Below, in pieces: positions 17,673 through 26,066 of a stretch of DNA of 64,000 bases (position 1 is the first letter of the stretch; the number at the start of each line of letters is the position of its first letter). Origin of the DNA: Marinobacter salexigens (GTDB lineage: Bacteria; Pseudomonadota; Gammaproteobacteria; Pseudomonadales; Oleiphilaceae). The DNA lies in contig NZ_JAHKPV010000021.1 in assembly GCF_018860765.1 (NCBI RefSeq), positions 179,845 to 243,844 of the forward strand, given 5' to 3'. The position numbers and the translations under genes were made by a program. The notes below the pieces were generated by a model. That model saw nothing but the letters and a program-made list of their open reading frames with translations. It made no database searches and had not been told where the DNA came from.

Positions 17673-19307
17673 GTGGAAACGCCAGTGGACAGTACCTCTA
17701 TAGAGTCTGCACGTGCCGAATGGACCACCATTCTGGGTGAATCGGGCGTAATCGCAGCGAGCCCAAAAGATTATGGTGCTTCTACTATGGGAGTGGTGCG
17801 TCACATTCCTGCTGTGCTTCGCCCAAAAACTAAGGAGCAAGTGTCGGCAATACTTCAGGTGGCGCAACGTTGGCAGATAGCAGTTTACCCAGTAAGTACA
17901 GGCCATAACTGGGGCTACGGTAGCGCCAACCCCGCTCAAGACGAGTGCGTTATTATTGACCTCAGCCAGCTCGACAAGATTTCAGAATTTGATCCTGAAA
18001 TGGGCGTGGTAACGATTCAACCGGGGGTAACCCAAGGCGCTTTGAGGGAGTTTTTAGACCGCCACGATGGCGAATATTTAGTCCCGGTAACCGGAGCAGG
18101 GCCAACTTGCAGCCTCCTTGGAAACGCCCTTGAGCGCGGCTACGGCATCACCCCAATTACCGACCACTTTGCGGCAGTCACGAAAATTGAAGCCATCTTG
18201 CCAGACGGCACACTCTACCGAACACCTCTCAGCGAACTGGGTGGAGCGGAAGTGGACGGGCTGTTTAAGTGGGGCCTTGGCCCCTACCTAGACGGGCTTT
18301 TTAGCCAAGGAAATTTTGGCGTGGTTGTGGGCATTACCCTCGCTCTGGCCCCCACTCCTGAAACCGTAACCGCCTTTTTCTTTTCCACCAAAGACGATTC
18401 CAAACTGGAAGCGCTGGTGCCGACCGTAAGAGCTGTGCTGCGAGCCCTGAGCGGATCAGTAGTCGCCATTAACCTCCTCAATAGCCAACGCATGCTCTCA
18501 ATGATGACGCCCTTCCCAGCAGACAAAGCCGTTGAGGGAGTTCTACCTGAAAACGTGGTCGAAGACTTAGCCCGTCGACATGGCGTACCTGCATGGAGCG
18601 GGGTAGGAGCAATTTATGCTTCAAAGGAAGTGGCCAAAGCGGCTCGGCGCACACTAAGGCGACTACTAGGCCCTGTTACAGACCGGCTTATATTCATCAA
18701 CCAACGCAAAGTTGATATGGCCCAGAAGGTCACCCGCTTGCTACCGGGCAAGCTTGCCACAAGAGTACAAGGCATGGCGGATACGCTCTCCGGCGCGCTG
18801 CAAATCATGCACGGCACCCCGAACGATGTGGCGCTGGCACTCGCATATTGGCGCTCAGGCGACTTACCGCCACCGGGGCACCCCAAAAATCCCGCTCAGG
18901 ATGGTTGCGGGCTCATCTGGTTTGCACCATTGGTTCCAATACGTGGAAAAGACGCACGCCGCTATATCGATATGATTGAACGTGTTTGTCCACAGTACGG
19001 TATCAACCCACTGATTACCCTAACAACAATAAACGATCGCTGTTTCGACTCTACTGTGCCTCTGCTCTTTGATCGCAAAGACACAGAAGCAACAACACGA
19101 GCGAATGATTGTTATCGCGCGCTGTACCACGAGGGGCAAAAGGAAGGCTTTCTACCCTACCGCCTAAACATCCACGCCATGGACATCCTCAATAACGGTA
19201 GCCTTGGGTTCTCTAAGCTTTCGAGCCAACTCAAAGCCGCCATCGACCCAAACTCCATCCTAGCACCCGGGCGTTACATTCCTAGTACAAAGCGTACCGA
19301 GGTTTAA
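17673..19307 (+). CDS. FAD-linked oxidase of the VAO/4-cresol dehydrogenase type
   Basis: 544 residues from a GTG start. An N-terminal PCMH-type FAD-binding domain (about 45-235) shows PVSTGHNWGYG (residues 73-83), VVTIQPGVTQGALREFLD and GNALERGYGIT. The C-terminal cap domain (about 245-530) ends PNSILAPGRYIP, a typical close of 4-cresol dehydrogenase and vanillyl-alcohol oxidase relatives, which oxidise para-substituted phenols. No signal peptide, so it should be cytoplasmic. It sits 221 bases after xrtA and 13 bases before an N-acyl amino acid synthase-like gene. Oxidation of an N-acyl-tyrosine-like product is a reasonable guess, but the substrate is unknown. Confidence 0.85.
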   Translation: METPVDSTSIESARAEWTTILGESGVIAASPKDYGASTMGVVRHIPAVLRPKTKEQVSAILQVAQRWQIAVYPVSTGHNWGYGSANPAQDECVIIDLSQLDKISEFDPEMGVVTIQPGVTQGALREFLDRHDGEYLVPVTGAGPTCSLLGNALERGYGITPITDHFAAVTKIEAILPDGTLYRTPLSELGGAEVDGLFKWGLGPYLDGLFSQGNFGVVVGITLALAPTPETVTAFFFSTKDDSKLEALVPTVRAVLRALSGSVVAINLLNSQRMLSMMTPFPADKAVEGVLPENVVEDLARRHGVPAWSGVGAIYASKEVAKAARRTLRRLLGPVTDRLIFINQRKVDMAQKVTRLLPGKLATRVQGMADTLSGALQIMHGTPNDVALALAYWRSGDLPPPGHPKNPAQDGCGLIWFAPLVPIRGKDARRYIDMIERVCPQYGINPLITLTTINDRCFDSTVPLLFDRKDTEATTRANDCYRALYHEGQKEGFLPYRLNIHAMDILNNGSLGFSKLSSQLKAAIDPNSILAPGRYIPSTKRTEV

Positions 19308-19320
19308 TGAGGATCTAGCT

Positions 19321-20121
19321 ATGCCAACAGGCCAACAACATAACGAAAACGTCAGCGCCATCTTCAACTCGGTCTTTCACGTAGAGTTGGCGACCTCTCC
19401 AGAAGTAGTTAACGAAGTTTTCGAAGTGCGTTATCAGGTTTATTGTGTAGACCGGCATTTTGAAGACCCAGACTGCTTCCTTGATAAACGCGAACACGAT
19501 GAGTACGACGAGCGATCTGTTCACGCCCTGATTCGTCACAAGAAAACGGGCGACAGCGTTGCCACCGTTCGTCTAGTGATGGCTGGCGACAACCCTGAGC
19601 AGGCCGACTTCCCTATGGAAGGCTGCATTAAACACATGAGCCGAGCAGCGCAGCAGGCAGTCGCCAATGCACCGCGCAACGAAATCGCCGAAATATCGAG
19701 AATGGCGGTTAGCCGGGAATTTCGACGACGCCTCAACGAAGAGCAAACCGTTTCAGGCATTAGCGAAACCGCCTACTACTGCGATTCAGAAAAGGGGAAG
19801 CGCGCAATGCCATACATAAGCCTAGGACTATTCGCCGCTATTCTACAAATGTCGGTGAAACATGGAATAACTCATTGGATGGCCGTTATGGAACCAGCAC
19901 AACTACGACTGTTAAAGCGGTGCGGCGTGGAGTTTGATCATGTCGGCCCCATACTCGAGTACCATGGTCGCCGCCGCCCTGCCTTCACAAGTGCAACCAA
20001 GCTGCTTGATGGTATAAAAAAACGCCGCCCAGATGTTTGGGCGTTGATCACCGATTCAGGACGATACTTACCAGAACAACCTAGTAGCGGCCATACAATA
20101 AATGAGGTGCAGGCTGCCTAA
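19321..20121 (+). CDS. PEP-CTERM/exosortase-associated acyltransferase (N-acyl amino acid synthase-like)
   Basis: 266 residues of the TIGR03694 type, relatives of acyl-homoserine-lactone synthases and of the long-chain N-acyl amino acid synthases. Typical features: EVFEVRYQVYCVDRHFEDPD near the N-terminus, then VATVRLVMAG, EISRMAVSREFRRR, and LFAAILQMSVKHGITHWMAV with the acceptor-side LKRCGVEF. Homologues linked to exosortase loci have been shown to make N-acyl amino acids, including N-acyl tyrosines, from acyl-ACP. An RBS (GAGGA) precedes the ATG, and the gene is coupled to the flavoprotein gene. The product may be a signal or surface lipid; which amino acid is used here cannot be read from the sequence. 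Confidence 0.88.
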   Translation: MPTGQQHNENVSAIFNSVFHVELATSPEVVNEVFEVRYQVYCVDRHFEDPDCFLDKREHDEYDERSVHALIRHKKTGDSVATVRLVMAGDNPEQADFPMEGCIKHMSRAAQQAVANAPRNEIAEISRMAVSREFRRRLNEEQTVSGISETAYYCDSEKGKRAMPYISLGLFAAILQMSVKHGITHWMAVMEPAQLRLLKRCGVEFDHVGPILEYHGRRRPAFTSATKLLDGIKKRRPDVWALITDSGRYLPEQPSSGHTINEVQAA

Positions 20122-20135
20122 GCACTGCAGAATGA

Positions 20136-20166
20136 AAAAAACCCCCGTTTTTAAGCGGGGGCTTTA
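20136..20166. terminator. bidirectional terminator between convergent genes
   Basis: A run of A, then ACCCCCG / CGGGGGCT arms around TTTTTAAG. It serves the acyltransferase gene from the left and the second PEP-CTERM gene from the right. Confidence 0.75.
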
Positions 20167-20189
20167 GTTCTAGGTCGACAACCTAAATA

Positions 20190-21002
20190 TTATGCCTTTG
20201 CAGTTTTCTTCCTGCGTGAGAAGCCAAGACCTGCGAGGCCCATTCCTAGTAGGGCTAAGGTGCCGGGTTCTGGAACATACTCTACTGCTGTAATTCTGAA
20301 ACGGGTCTGGAAATCATTGACTGCGCCTTCTTCAGTTACAAGCCCTACACAGCCGCTTGGAGCACCTGCTGCTGCACAACTAGGATCACCCAGCGTGGTT
20401 AAGTCAGCGAGCTCCAAGAACAACGTGTAAGTGTAGCCACCCAAGTTAAATGACGAGTTGAACTCGAAATTGCCAAAGGCATTTAACGTGGCACCAGTAA
20501 CACTGCCAATAGTGAATATGTCAGCACAGTCAGGGCCCGCCGGCTCAACACAGGTACCACCATTACCCGTTTCAATGAAATAGCTACCAAACGTAGTCGA
20601 CGATGCGGGCAAAGAACCACCAGCAACTGGGGCGAACGGTGTCAAAGTCAACGTTGATACTAAGTCAAAGCTATCTAAGGCAAGACCTTGAGATGGGAGA
20701 ACGTTGTTGGTGTGAGTGAACACCCCACCATTAACGTAACCGCCGTTGGTTACAAGGCCGCTAGCCTCATTAACGTTCGTAATCGAGACAGAAGACTGAT
20801 CTCCACTGCCGACACCCCAGGACAAAGTACTAGTATTATTTCCGTCGAGTGTTCCGGTTCCAGCTGTGGGTACCGCATTAGTAAACACGCTATCTACTTG
20901 GTAACCCCAATTGGTAATTAAATCAGCGTTAGCAGACTGCGCGCCCAATGCAAATGGGACAATAAGGGATGAAAGAAGCGTTCTTTTAAGGGACTTGCTC
21001 AT
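20190..21002 (-). CDS. THxN-type PEP-CTERM sorting domain protein
   Basis: 270 residues. Signal peptide (MSKSLKRTLLSSLIVPFALG, then AQSANA), and an extracellular body whose GVFTHTNNVLP matches the THxN motif that names one PEP-CTERM family. Two Cys pairs (GGTCVEPAGPDCAD; PSCAAAGAPSGC) may form disulfides. The sorting tail is VPEPGTLALLGMG, a hydrophobic stretch and a basic end (SRRKKTAKA). Monocistronic, with its own sigma-54 promoter about 74 bases upstream and an RBS (AAGGAGAT) on the minus strand. Expected to be exported and processed by XrtA; the molecular role is unknown. Confidence 0.93.
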   Translation of the reverse strand: MSKSLKRTLLSSLIVPFALGAQSANADLITNWGYQVDSVFTNAVPTAGTGTLDGNNTSTLSWGVGSGDQSSVSITNVNEASGLVTNGGYVNGGVFTHTNNVLPSQGLALDSFDLVSTLTLTPFAPVAGGSLPASSTTFGSYFIETGNGGTCVEPAGPDCADIFTIGSVTGATLNAFGNFEFNSSFNLGGYTYTLFLELADLTTLGDPSCAAAGAPSGCVGLVTEEGAVNDFQTRFRITAVEYVPEPGTLALLGMGLAGLGFSRRKKTAKA

Positions 21003-21074
21003 TGTTGTATCTCCTTGAAAGTGGACGCTGGCAGCCGTACTTCGTGATCAGCACGTCAGCGCTAGGAGCAAACG

Positions 21075-21090
21075 AGCATCTTCTATGCCA
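21075..21090 (-). promoter_or_regulatory. sigma-54 (RpoN) promoter of the second PEP-CTERM gene
   Basis: On the minus strand TGGCATAGAAGATGCT has GG and GC exactly 10 bases apart and a near-ideal -24 box (TGGCATA) with ATGCT at -12. The expected start leaves a short 5' leader of about 60 bases, too short for a riboswitch like that of the first gene. Confidence 0.82.
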
Positions 21091-21464
21091 CGAGCAGGAA
21101 TTGGTTAATTTTCAGCCATGTAAAGCGACCTATAACGATAGCTCAGCAGATCTGAGGCATAAGGTGTAAGTATCTTCGACGCACAAGCAGTATAAATATC
21201 CCGCCTACGGCGGTATGTTGTTTTTTAAGGAAGATTTAGCTTTTCTTGAAAAAACAAAGAGAACTAAAAGGACCTGCCTTTAGAATGAAAAAGATTATTA
21301 AAATCCATAGAACGCAAATTCGCCTAAAAGTGCGTAAATTATGCTGACGCAATCAAAGCTAGAGCCGACAACATACCTGAGATTTTTGAGACCGACATAG
21401 AGCAGCTCCAAATATTTGCTATGCTAAATCCTTGGGATATTCCAAGAGTCAAGGAAGGGCAAAA
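21091..21464. other. intergenic region between divergent genes
   Basis: 374 bases between the sigma-54 promoter of the minus-strand PEP-CTERM gene and the plus-strand accessory operon. It holds a small dyad (CTCA-N6-TGAG, 21142-21155) upstream of the sigma-54 site, a short GC hairpin (CCGCC-TAC-GGCGG followed by a T-rich stretch, about 21200-21226), and an orphan open stretch of 47 codons (21328-21471, ending at the start of the next gene) that reads like a protein C-terminus (ETDIEQLQIFAMLNPWDIPR). I do not recognise the last; it may be a gene relic. No clear promoter for the plus-strand operon was found. Confidence 0.5.
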
Positions 21465-23168
21465 ATGTTGAAGCCAAACTCATTTCTTCTGCGTATCGAA
21501 AATCAAGATTATCAGCGCCCCGCCACTCACGCCCTCAACGCGCAGGCCTTCCTCCAACTGCAGGATCCCAATCCATTCTACATCCGCCACGAACCTCAGC
21601 AGTCCGGGGAGTTCAAGCTCTTCTTCGGCGAGAGAAAAGATAGCCAAGACATAGATTTCGACACGCCAATAAACGGGACTTCTATAACCTACTCTATTAT
21701 AAGAAAAAGGTTGATCGTTACGTCCGACTTAATCGGCGCCGAACCAGTTTACTATCGACATAGCGGCTCAACGATTCAAATATCAAACCGTTTGGAAAAC
21801 TTGGTTAAAGAAAATGATTGCCCCGATTGGGTAGCCATTCATTGTTACCTATCGTTTGGTTACACATTAGGGGAAAGCTCGTTCTTCAAGAATATTTTTC
21901 AAACTCTGCCAAACCAAAGAATAGAGATCGACACAGAGTCTCTAGAGCTAAAGAAACTAGTTGCCGACTCCGCACCTCACACAATGAACACGGAATCACT
22001 AGCAAGCAATAGTAAAGCCGTCTCAAACCTACTTTATAACGTTATGCAGACCTACAGCCCCATGGTACTGATGACTTCAGCCGGCTGGGATTCCAGAGCC
22101 CTACTCGCACCTCAAAAATCTCCAATCACTGCTGCCTACACCCACGGAGACCTCTCAAGCCGGGAGTGTACCATTGCAAAAAACATCACAGGCACTCTAC
22201 GTATGGATCACTATTTCAAAGATGTGGAAGGGATGGTGATCGATACAAAGCTGCTCGATGAGATGCTAGAGCTTCACGGCCATTGCCTTTGGCCAATTTG
22301 GCACATATCCAGCAGATTTATCTCAGAGACATTATGCTTACCCATCGCCAGCGGAGTGATTGGTGCCAGAATGGGTGGGCACAACGGCTTTCCAAGCATG
22401 GGCTCTCGATTTCAGAAGATCATTAACTCTTTACACACTATAAATCCAAAAATAATATCTAAAGAAAAAATAATAAACGATATTAAGAAAAATTCGACAG
22501 CACCTAAAAACTTCTGGTTTACCAGTGACAAGGGAAGTAAACTTTTTGGCGATTTAGCAAATACAACAACAAGAAATATACATAATACCATTGACAGATA
22601 CTTGAACGATACAAACGACTTATCTTTTGCAATCGAGAAATTCAACTATGATCACATCAGCCGACAGTATATGATGAAACAGCCAATATTGGCAGGAGCA
22701 TTCAAAGGCTACTACTCCCCTCTTAGTCAGCCCAACCTTATTAGACTTGTCTACAGCATTCCGTTCAAACAGCGAATACAAAATCGTTTAACCAAAGGAG
22801 TAATTTCAGAGCTTAACCCGGGTTTATTGAATTTTCCAATGGCGGCCACATTGACTCAGGCTAAATATTCTATTTTTACTCAGGAGATTTCAAGAATATT
22901 ACGAATAACACTTGAAAAAACATTTTTCAAAATAAAAAACAATCGATCTAAATTTGGGTGGTTCAACTATGATCACCTTTACTCAACAGATTTTTTTGAA
23001 ACCACAATAGAATCTCTTAAGTTAGACATTTGGTCTAAAAATCGAATGCTTAATAGAATACCAAACAATATAGTTCATGGTATAGATGCAGGGTCTACCA
23101 TGGACATGGTTTGCAAAATAAAAACAGTTGACTATCACTTATCCAGAGCTAATATTAGCTTATTATAA
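21465..23168 (+). CDS. asparagine synthetase-like protein without the glutaminase nucleophile
   Basis: 567 residues from ATG at 21465, chosen because AAGGAAGG stands 6-7 bases upstream; the frame extends further back only through a TTG. The N-terminal part (1-150) resembles the class-II glutaminase fold (LIGAEPVYYRHSGSTIQISN) but the protein begins MLKPNSF, lacking the Cys2 nucleophile. The C-terminal half has the ATP-pyrophosphatase P-loop SAGWDS (S205-S210). It may therefore adenylate an acceptor and use free ammonia or another amine, possibly amidating a sugar acid of the polysaccharide. The second half is visibly AT-richer than its surroundings, suggesting foreign origin. It heads the plus-strand accessory cluster. 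Confidence 0.8.
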   Translation: MLKPNSFLLRIENQDYQRPATHALNAQAFLQLQDPNPFYIRHEPQQSGEFKLFFGERKDSQDIDFDTPINGTSITYSIIRKRLIVTSDLIGAEPVYYRHSGSTIQISNRLENLVKENDCPDWVAIHCYLSFGYTLGESSFFKNIFQTLPNQRIEIDTESLELKKLVADSAPHTMNTESLASNSKAVSNLLYNVMQTYSPMVLMTSAGWDSRALLAPQKSPITAAYTHGDLSSRECTIAKNITGTLRMDHYFKDVEGMVIDTKLLDEMLELHGHCLWPIWHISSRFISETLCLPIASGVIGARMGGHNGFPSMGSRFQKIINSLHTINPKIISKEKIINDIKKNSTAPKNFWFTSDKGSKLFGDLANTTTRNIHNTIDRYLNDTNDLSFAIEKFNYDHISRQYMMKQPILAGAFKGYYSPLSQPNLIRLVYSIPFKQRIQNRLTKGVISELNPGLLNFPMAATLTQAKYSIFTQEISRILRITLEKTFFKIKNNRSKFGWFNYDHLYSTDFFETTIESLKLDIWSKNRMLNRIPNNIVHGIDAGSTMDMVCKIKTVDYHLSRANISLL

Positions 23169-23476
23169 GCTTAATTTTCGGCCACCACGACCACACTTAA
23201 TAATTAAAAGGAGACCAAAAGCAAAGACTCGGTGAGGTTTTTCGCGTTATCATCGAGGCCACTTCAGGCTCACCCAGAAGACGAATGGGAAATGTTGCCC
23301 GACGGTCAGAAAAAAGCCAGAAAATGAACCTAAACTGTAAACGCCTCATAGCTATTTTTTGAGCAGTGCCCCGCTACGTAATTTTTTTCGGGTGTTACTG
23401 AGTCATTGTAGCTTTATGTTACTAAACTGACAGACTATCCTATGCCCCACAAGGGAGGTCGGCCGTAAGAAGGTTT
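23169..23476. other. intergenic region with possible gene relic
   Basis: 308 bases. A frame around 23280-23330 reads HPEDEWEMLPDGQKKARK and stops, resembling the end of a protein, and a neighbouring frame upstream reads RLGEVFRVIIEATSGSP. Together they could be a decayed gene, but I cannot assign it. The last 30 bases contain the ribosome-binding region (AAGAAGG) of the next gene. No convincing promoter or terminator is seen. Confidence 0.4.
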
Positions 23477-26065
23477 ATGAAAAATATCGTATTTCTATTA
23501 GAGGAAAAAGACGGCATCGCCAGAGTCCGTGAGCCTGTAAACGTTGGTGTTCCGCTGCCAAAAAATATGGCTCATACTGTAGAGAATGTCTCGCTCACTG
23601 ATGGGGATGAGCCGCTCACAGTTCAATTTCTACCTCTCGCTTATTGGCCCGACGGCAGCATTAGGTGGCTTCATGTTTGCTTTCTGATAAGTCTGGAACC
23701 AAACGGAAGGAAGGACTTGGTATTAGCCCAACGCAGCCCAACCCCGCCCCATTCAGCAGAACCCGTTGTAACGTCGGAAACTGGGGGCAAGGTCATACCA
23801 ACTTCACTAGGTAGCATTGTCTTGAAAAGAGACGATCTGGCTTGGGGGATCCGCGCGCGCAACGATGACATCACACCGTCTTCCGTGATCTTAAACGATA
23901 AAAACAATATAGCATGCTTGGCGAAACCGGATACGGACTGGGAAATCACCCATACAGGCCCCGTATTTGTGGCTGCAGTCTTAAAGGGCCAATGGATAAA
24001 CCAACTCAGCGAGCCACTTGCAAGGTTTGAGTGCGAGCTACGTATCTTTTTGGAAACTAGCCTAGTACAAGTAGAGCTAGTAACACATAACCCCAGCCGC
24101 GCACGACATCCGGGCGGCTTATGGGATTTAGGTGACTCAGGTTCCTTACACTTCCGTGAACTTGCCATAGAAACAACCGTATCTGGCACAAGCCCCGCCA
24201 AGGTCATACCACAGGCAACAGATGCAAGCCCATGCGCTTTTAATTTCGCTGACTTCAACCTCTATCAAGATTCAAGCGGCGGTAAAAACTGGCGAAGCCG
24301 AAATCACGTAGACGCGAACGGCGACGTCACGACCCAGTTTTGTGGCTACCGTATCACTAACGCAGGCAAGCTCGAACACGAAGGTAAGCGCGCCAATCCA
24401 ATAGTGAGTATTAAACACGATTCTGGACAGCTAGAGCTTGCGGTACCCCACTTCTGGCAGAACTTTCCAGCAAGCCTGCAAAAAGAAGGTAACATAATAA
24501 CCGTTGGGCTCTTTCCTAAAGATGCAAAATCTGCCTACGAGCTACAAGGCGGAGAAAGAAAGACATTGCGCTGCCTCATGAGCTACCAGAACAACACCAG
24601 CTTATCTGCGATGGCCTACACACCTCTGGTACCAATAATTGCGCAAGAGTGCTATGAGCGTGCTGAAGCCTTCCCCTGGTTCAAAGCCAAGACAAAACCC
24701 GGCCTACTGGACCAGCTTATTGCCCAAGGCCTTGAGGGAGAATCTGACTTCTTTACTAAAAGAGAAATAATTGACGAGTTCGGCTGGCGTAACTTTGGCG
24801 ATATCTTTGCAGACCATGAAACCCTCTATCAGGCCAAAAATGAAGAGCCTTTCATATCTCATTACAACAACCAGTACGACGCAATATACGGCTTTGCGCG
24901 TCAATTCGCACTCACTGGAGAGAGGCGCTGGTTTGAGTTGATGGATGATTTGGCAAGCCATGTTGCAGATATAGACATTTATCACACTGAGGAAGATCGA
25001 GCAGAATACAATAATGGCTTGTTCTGGCATACCGATCATTATCTTGATGCCCATACGGCTACTCATCGAACTTTTTCGAAGCTCAATGACACAAGTTCGA
25101 CGCCGGGACAAACAGGTGGCGGACCAGCGGCTGAGCACTGCTACACTACGGGGTTGCTTTATCACCATTACATGACCGGTTCGCAAGCTTCACGGGATGC
25201 AGTTCTTCAACTAGCAAATTGGATTCGAATTTCCCACGAAGGTCAAGGCGGCCTATTAGCGCAAATCCTTGCCGTAAAGAAGCACGATCTGCCTAAGTTA
25301 AAAGCGCTACTTAAAGGCCAGCAAACATCCATCCACCAATACCCGTTTACCAGAGGTACAGGCAACTATATCAACGCCCTCCTGGACGCATCGCTATTAG
25401 AGCCTGACGGAAACTGGCTCAAACATGCAGAAGATGTGATTAGCAAAACCATTCACCCATTAGACAATATAGATGAACGAAACTTGCTGAACGTGGAAAC
25501 TGGCTGGTCATACCTGATACTGATGACTAGTATTGCCCGGTACCTGCACATCAAAATGGAATTCGGCGATACTGATGCCCATTTGGTACACGCGCACGAG
25601 GCATTCATGCATTACACCAACTGGATGCTGGAGAATGAGCGCCCTTTCCTGTCAGATCCTGAGCAACTTGAATTTCCCAACGATACTTGGGTAGCCCAGG
25701 ATATACGCAAAGCGATGCTGATGTTTCAGGCAGCGGAGCTGAACCCAGTGAACGCCCAAAGCTTCCAGAAAAGAGGACACCAGTGGTTAAAGGAGGTTTT
25801 TGAAACGCTAGCCAAAGGAGAACAAAAGCACTATTCAAGAATTCTGATTATACTTATGCAAAATTACGGCCCTCATCACACAAGCCCTATGGACGTTGCA
25901 TTCAAGTTGTCAGGCGACCCCTCAAAAGCAGTGTCGAGTAAGCCTCCAATTCTTACTTGGGGAGCGCTGACTAATAGAGTATTTACCAGATTGCTTCGAG
26001 GCGCACTCACATTCCGGCCATCAAGAGAGCGCGCCTGGATTGAAGCTCGATTGGATCGCACTTAA
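23477..26065 (+). CDS. PcRGLX/YetA-like polysaccharide lyase family protein
   Basis: 862 residues. The N-terminal RIFT-barrel-like region (1-80: REPVNVGVPLPKNM, then QFLPLAYWPDGSIRWLHVCF) and the following beta-rich part fit the exo-rhamnogalacturonan lyase (PL26) / YetA group. The second half looks like an alpha/alpha barrel (DAIYGFARQFALTGERRWFE, then AEYNNGLFWHTDHYLDAHT and GGGPAAEHCYTTGLLYHHYM), rich in Tyr, His and Asp typical of a sugar-binding cleft. No signal peptide is visible, odd for a polymer-degrading enzyme. Next gene starts one base after the stop, so it belongs to an operon with an acyltransferase, an adenylate-forming enzyme and a glycosyltransferase. The substrate is unknown; editing or turnover of the cell's own polymer is inferred. 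Confidence 0.75.
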   Translation: MKNIVFLLEEKDGIARVREPVNVGVPLPKNMAHTVENVSLTDGDEPLTVQFLPLAYWPDGSIRWLHVCFLISLEPNGRKDLVLAQRSPTPPHSAEPVVTSETGGKVIPTSLGSIVLKRDDLAWGIRARNDDITPSSVILNDKNNIACLAKPDTDWEITHTGPVFVAAVLKGQWINQLSEPLARFECELRIFLETSLVQVELVTHNPSRARHPGGLWDLGDSGSLHFRELAIETTVSGTSPAKVIPQATDASPCAFNFADFNLYQDSSGGKNWRSRNHVDANGDVTTQFCGYRITNAGKLEHEGKRANPIVSIKHDSGQLELAVPHFWQNFPASLQKEGNIITVGLFPKDAKSAYELQGGERKTLRCLMSYQNNTSLSAMAYTPLVPIIAQECYERAEAFPWFKAKTKPGLLDQLIAQGLEGESDFFTKREIIDEFGWRNFGDIFADHETLYQAKNEEPFISHYNNQYDAIYGFARQFALTGERRWFELMDDLASHVADIDIYHTEEDRAEYNNGLFWHTDHYLDAHTATHRTFSKLNDTSSTPGQTGGGPAAEHCYTTGLLYHHYMTGSQASRDAVLQLANWIRISHEGQGGLLAQILAVKKHDLPKLKALLKGQQTSIHQYPFTRGTGNYINALLDASLLEPDGNWLKHAEDVISKTIHPLDNIDERNLLNVETGWSYLILMTSIARYLHIKMEFGDTDAHLVHAHEAFMHYTNWMLENERPFLSDPEQLEFPNDTWVAQDIRKAMLMFQAAELNPVNAQSFQKRGHQWLKEVFETLAKGEQKHYSRILIILMQNYGPHHTSPMDVAFKLSGDPSKAVSSKPPILTWGALTNRVFTRLLRGALTFRPSRERAWIEARLDRT

Positions 26066-26066
26066 T

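Noticed and set aside
21200..21226. GC hairpin with following T-rich stretch as a terminator
   Set aside because: Stem of only five pairs with a three-base loop, an interrupted T-run and no plus-strand gene before it. Kept only as a remark on the intergenic region.
23671..24258. 195-codon minus-strand frame inside the lyase-like gene
   Set aside because: The plus-strand gene has clear family motifs in this part, and the antisense frame does not.
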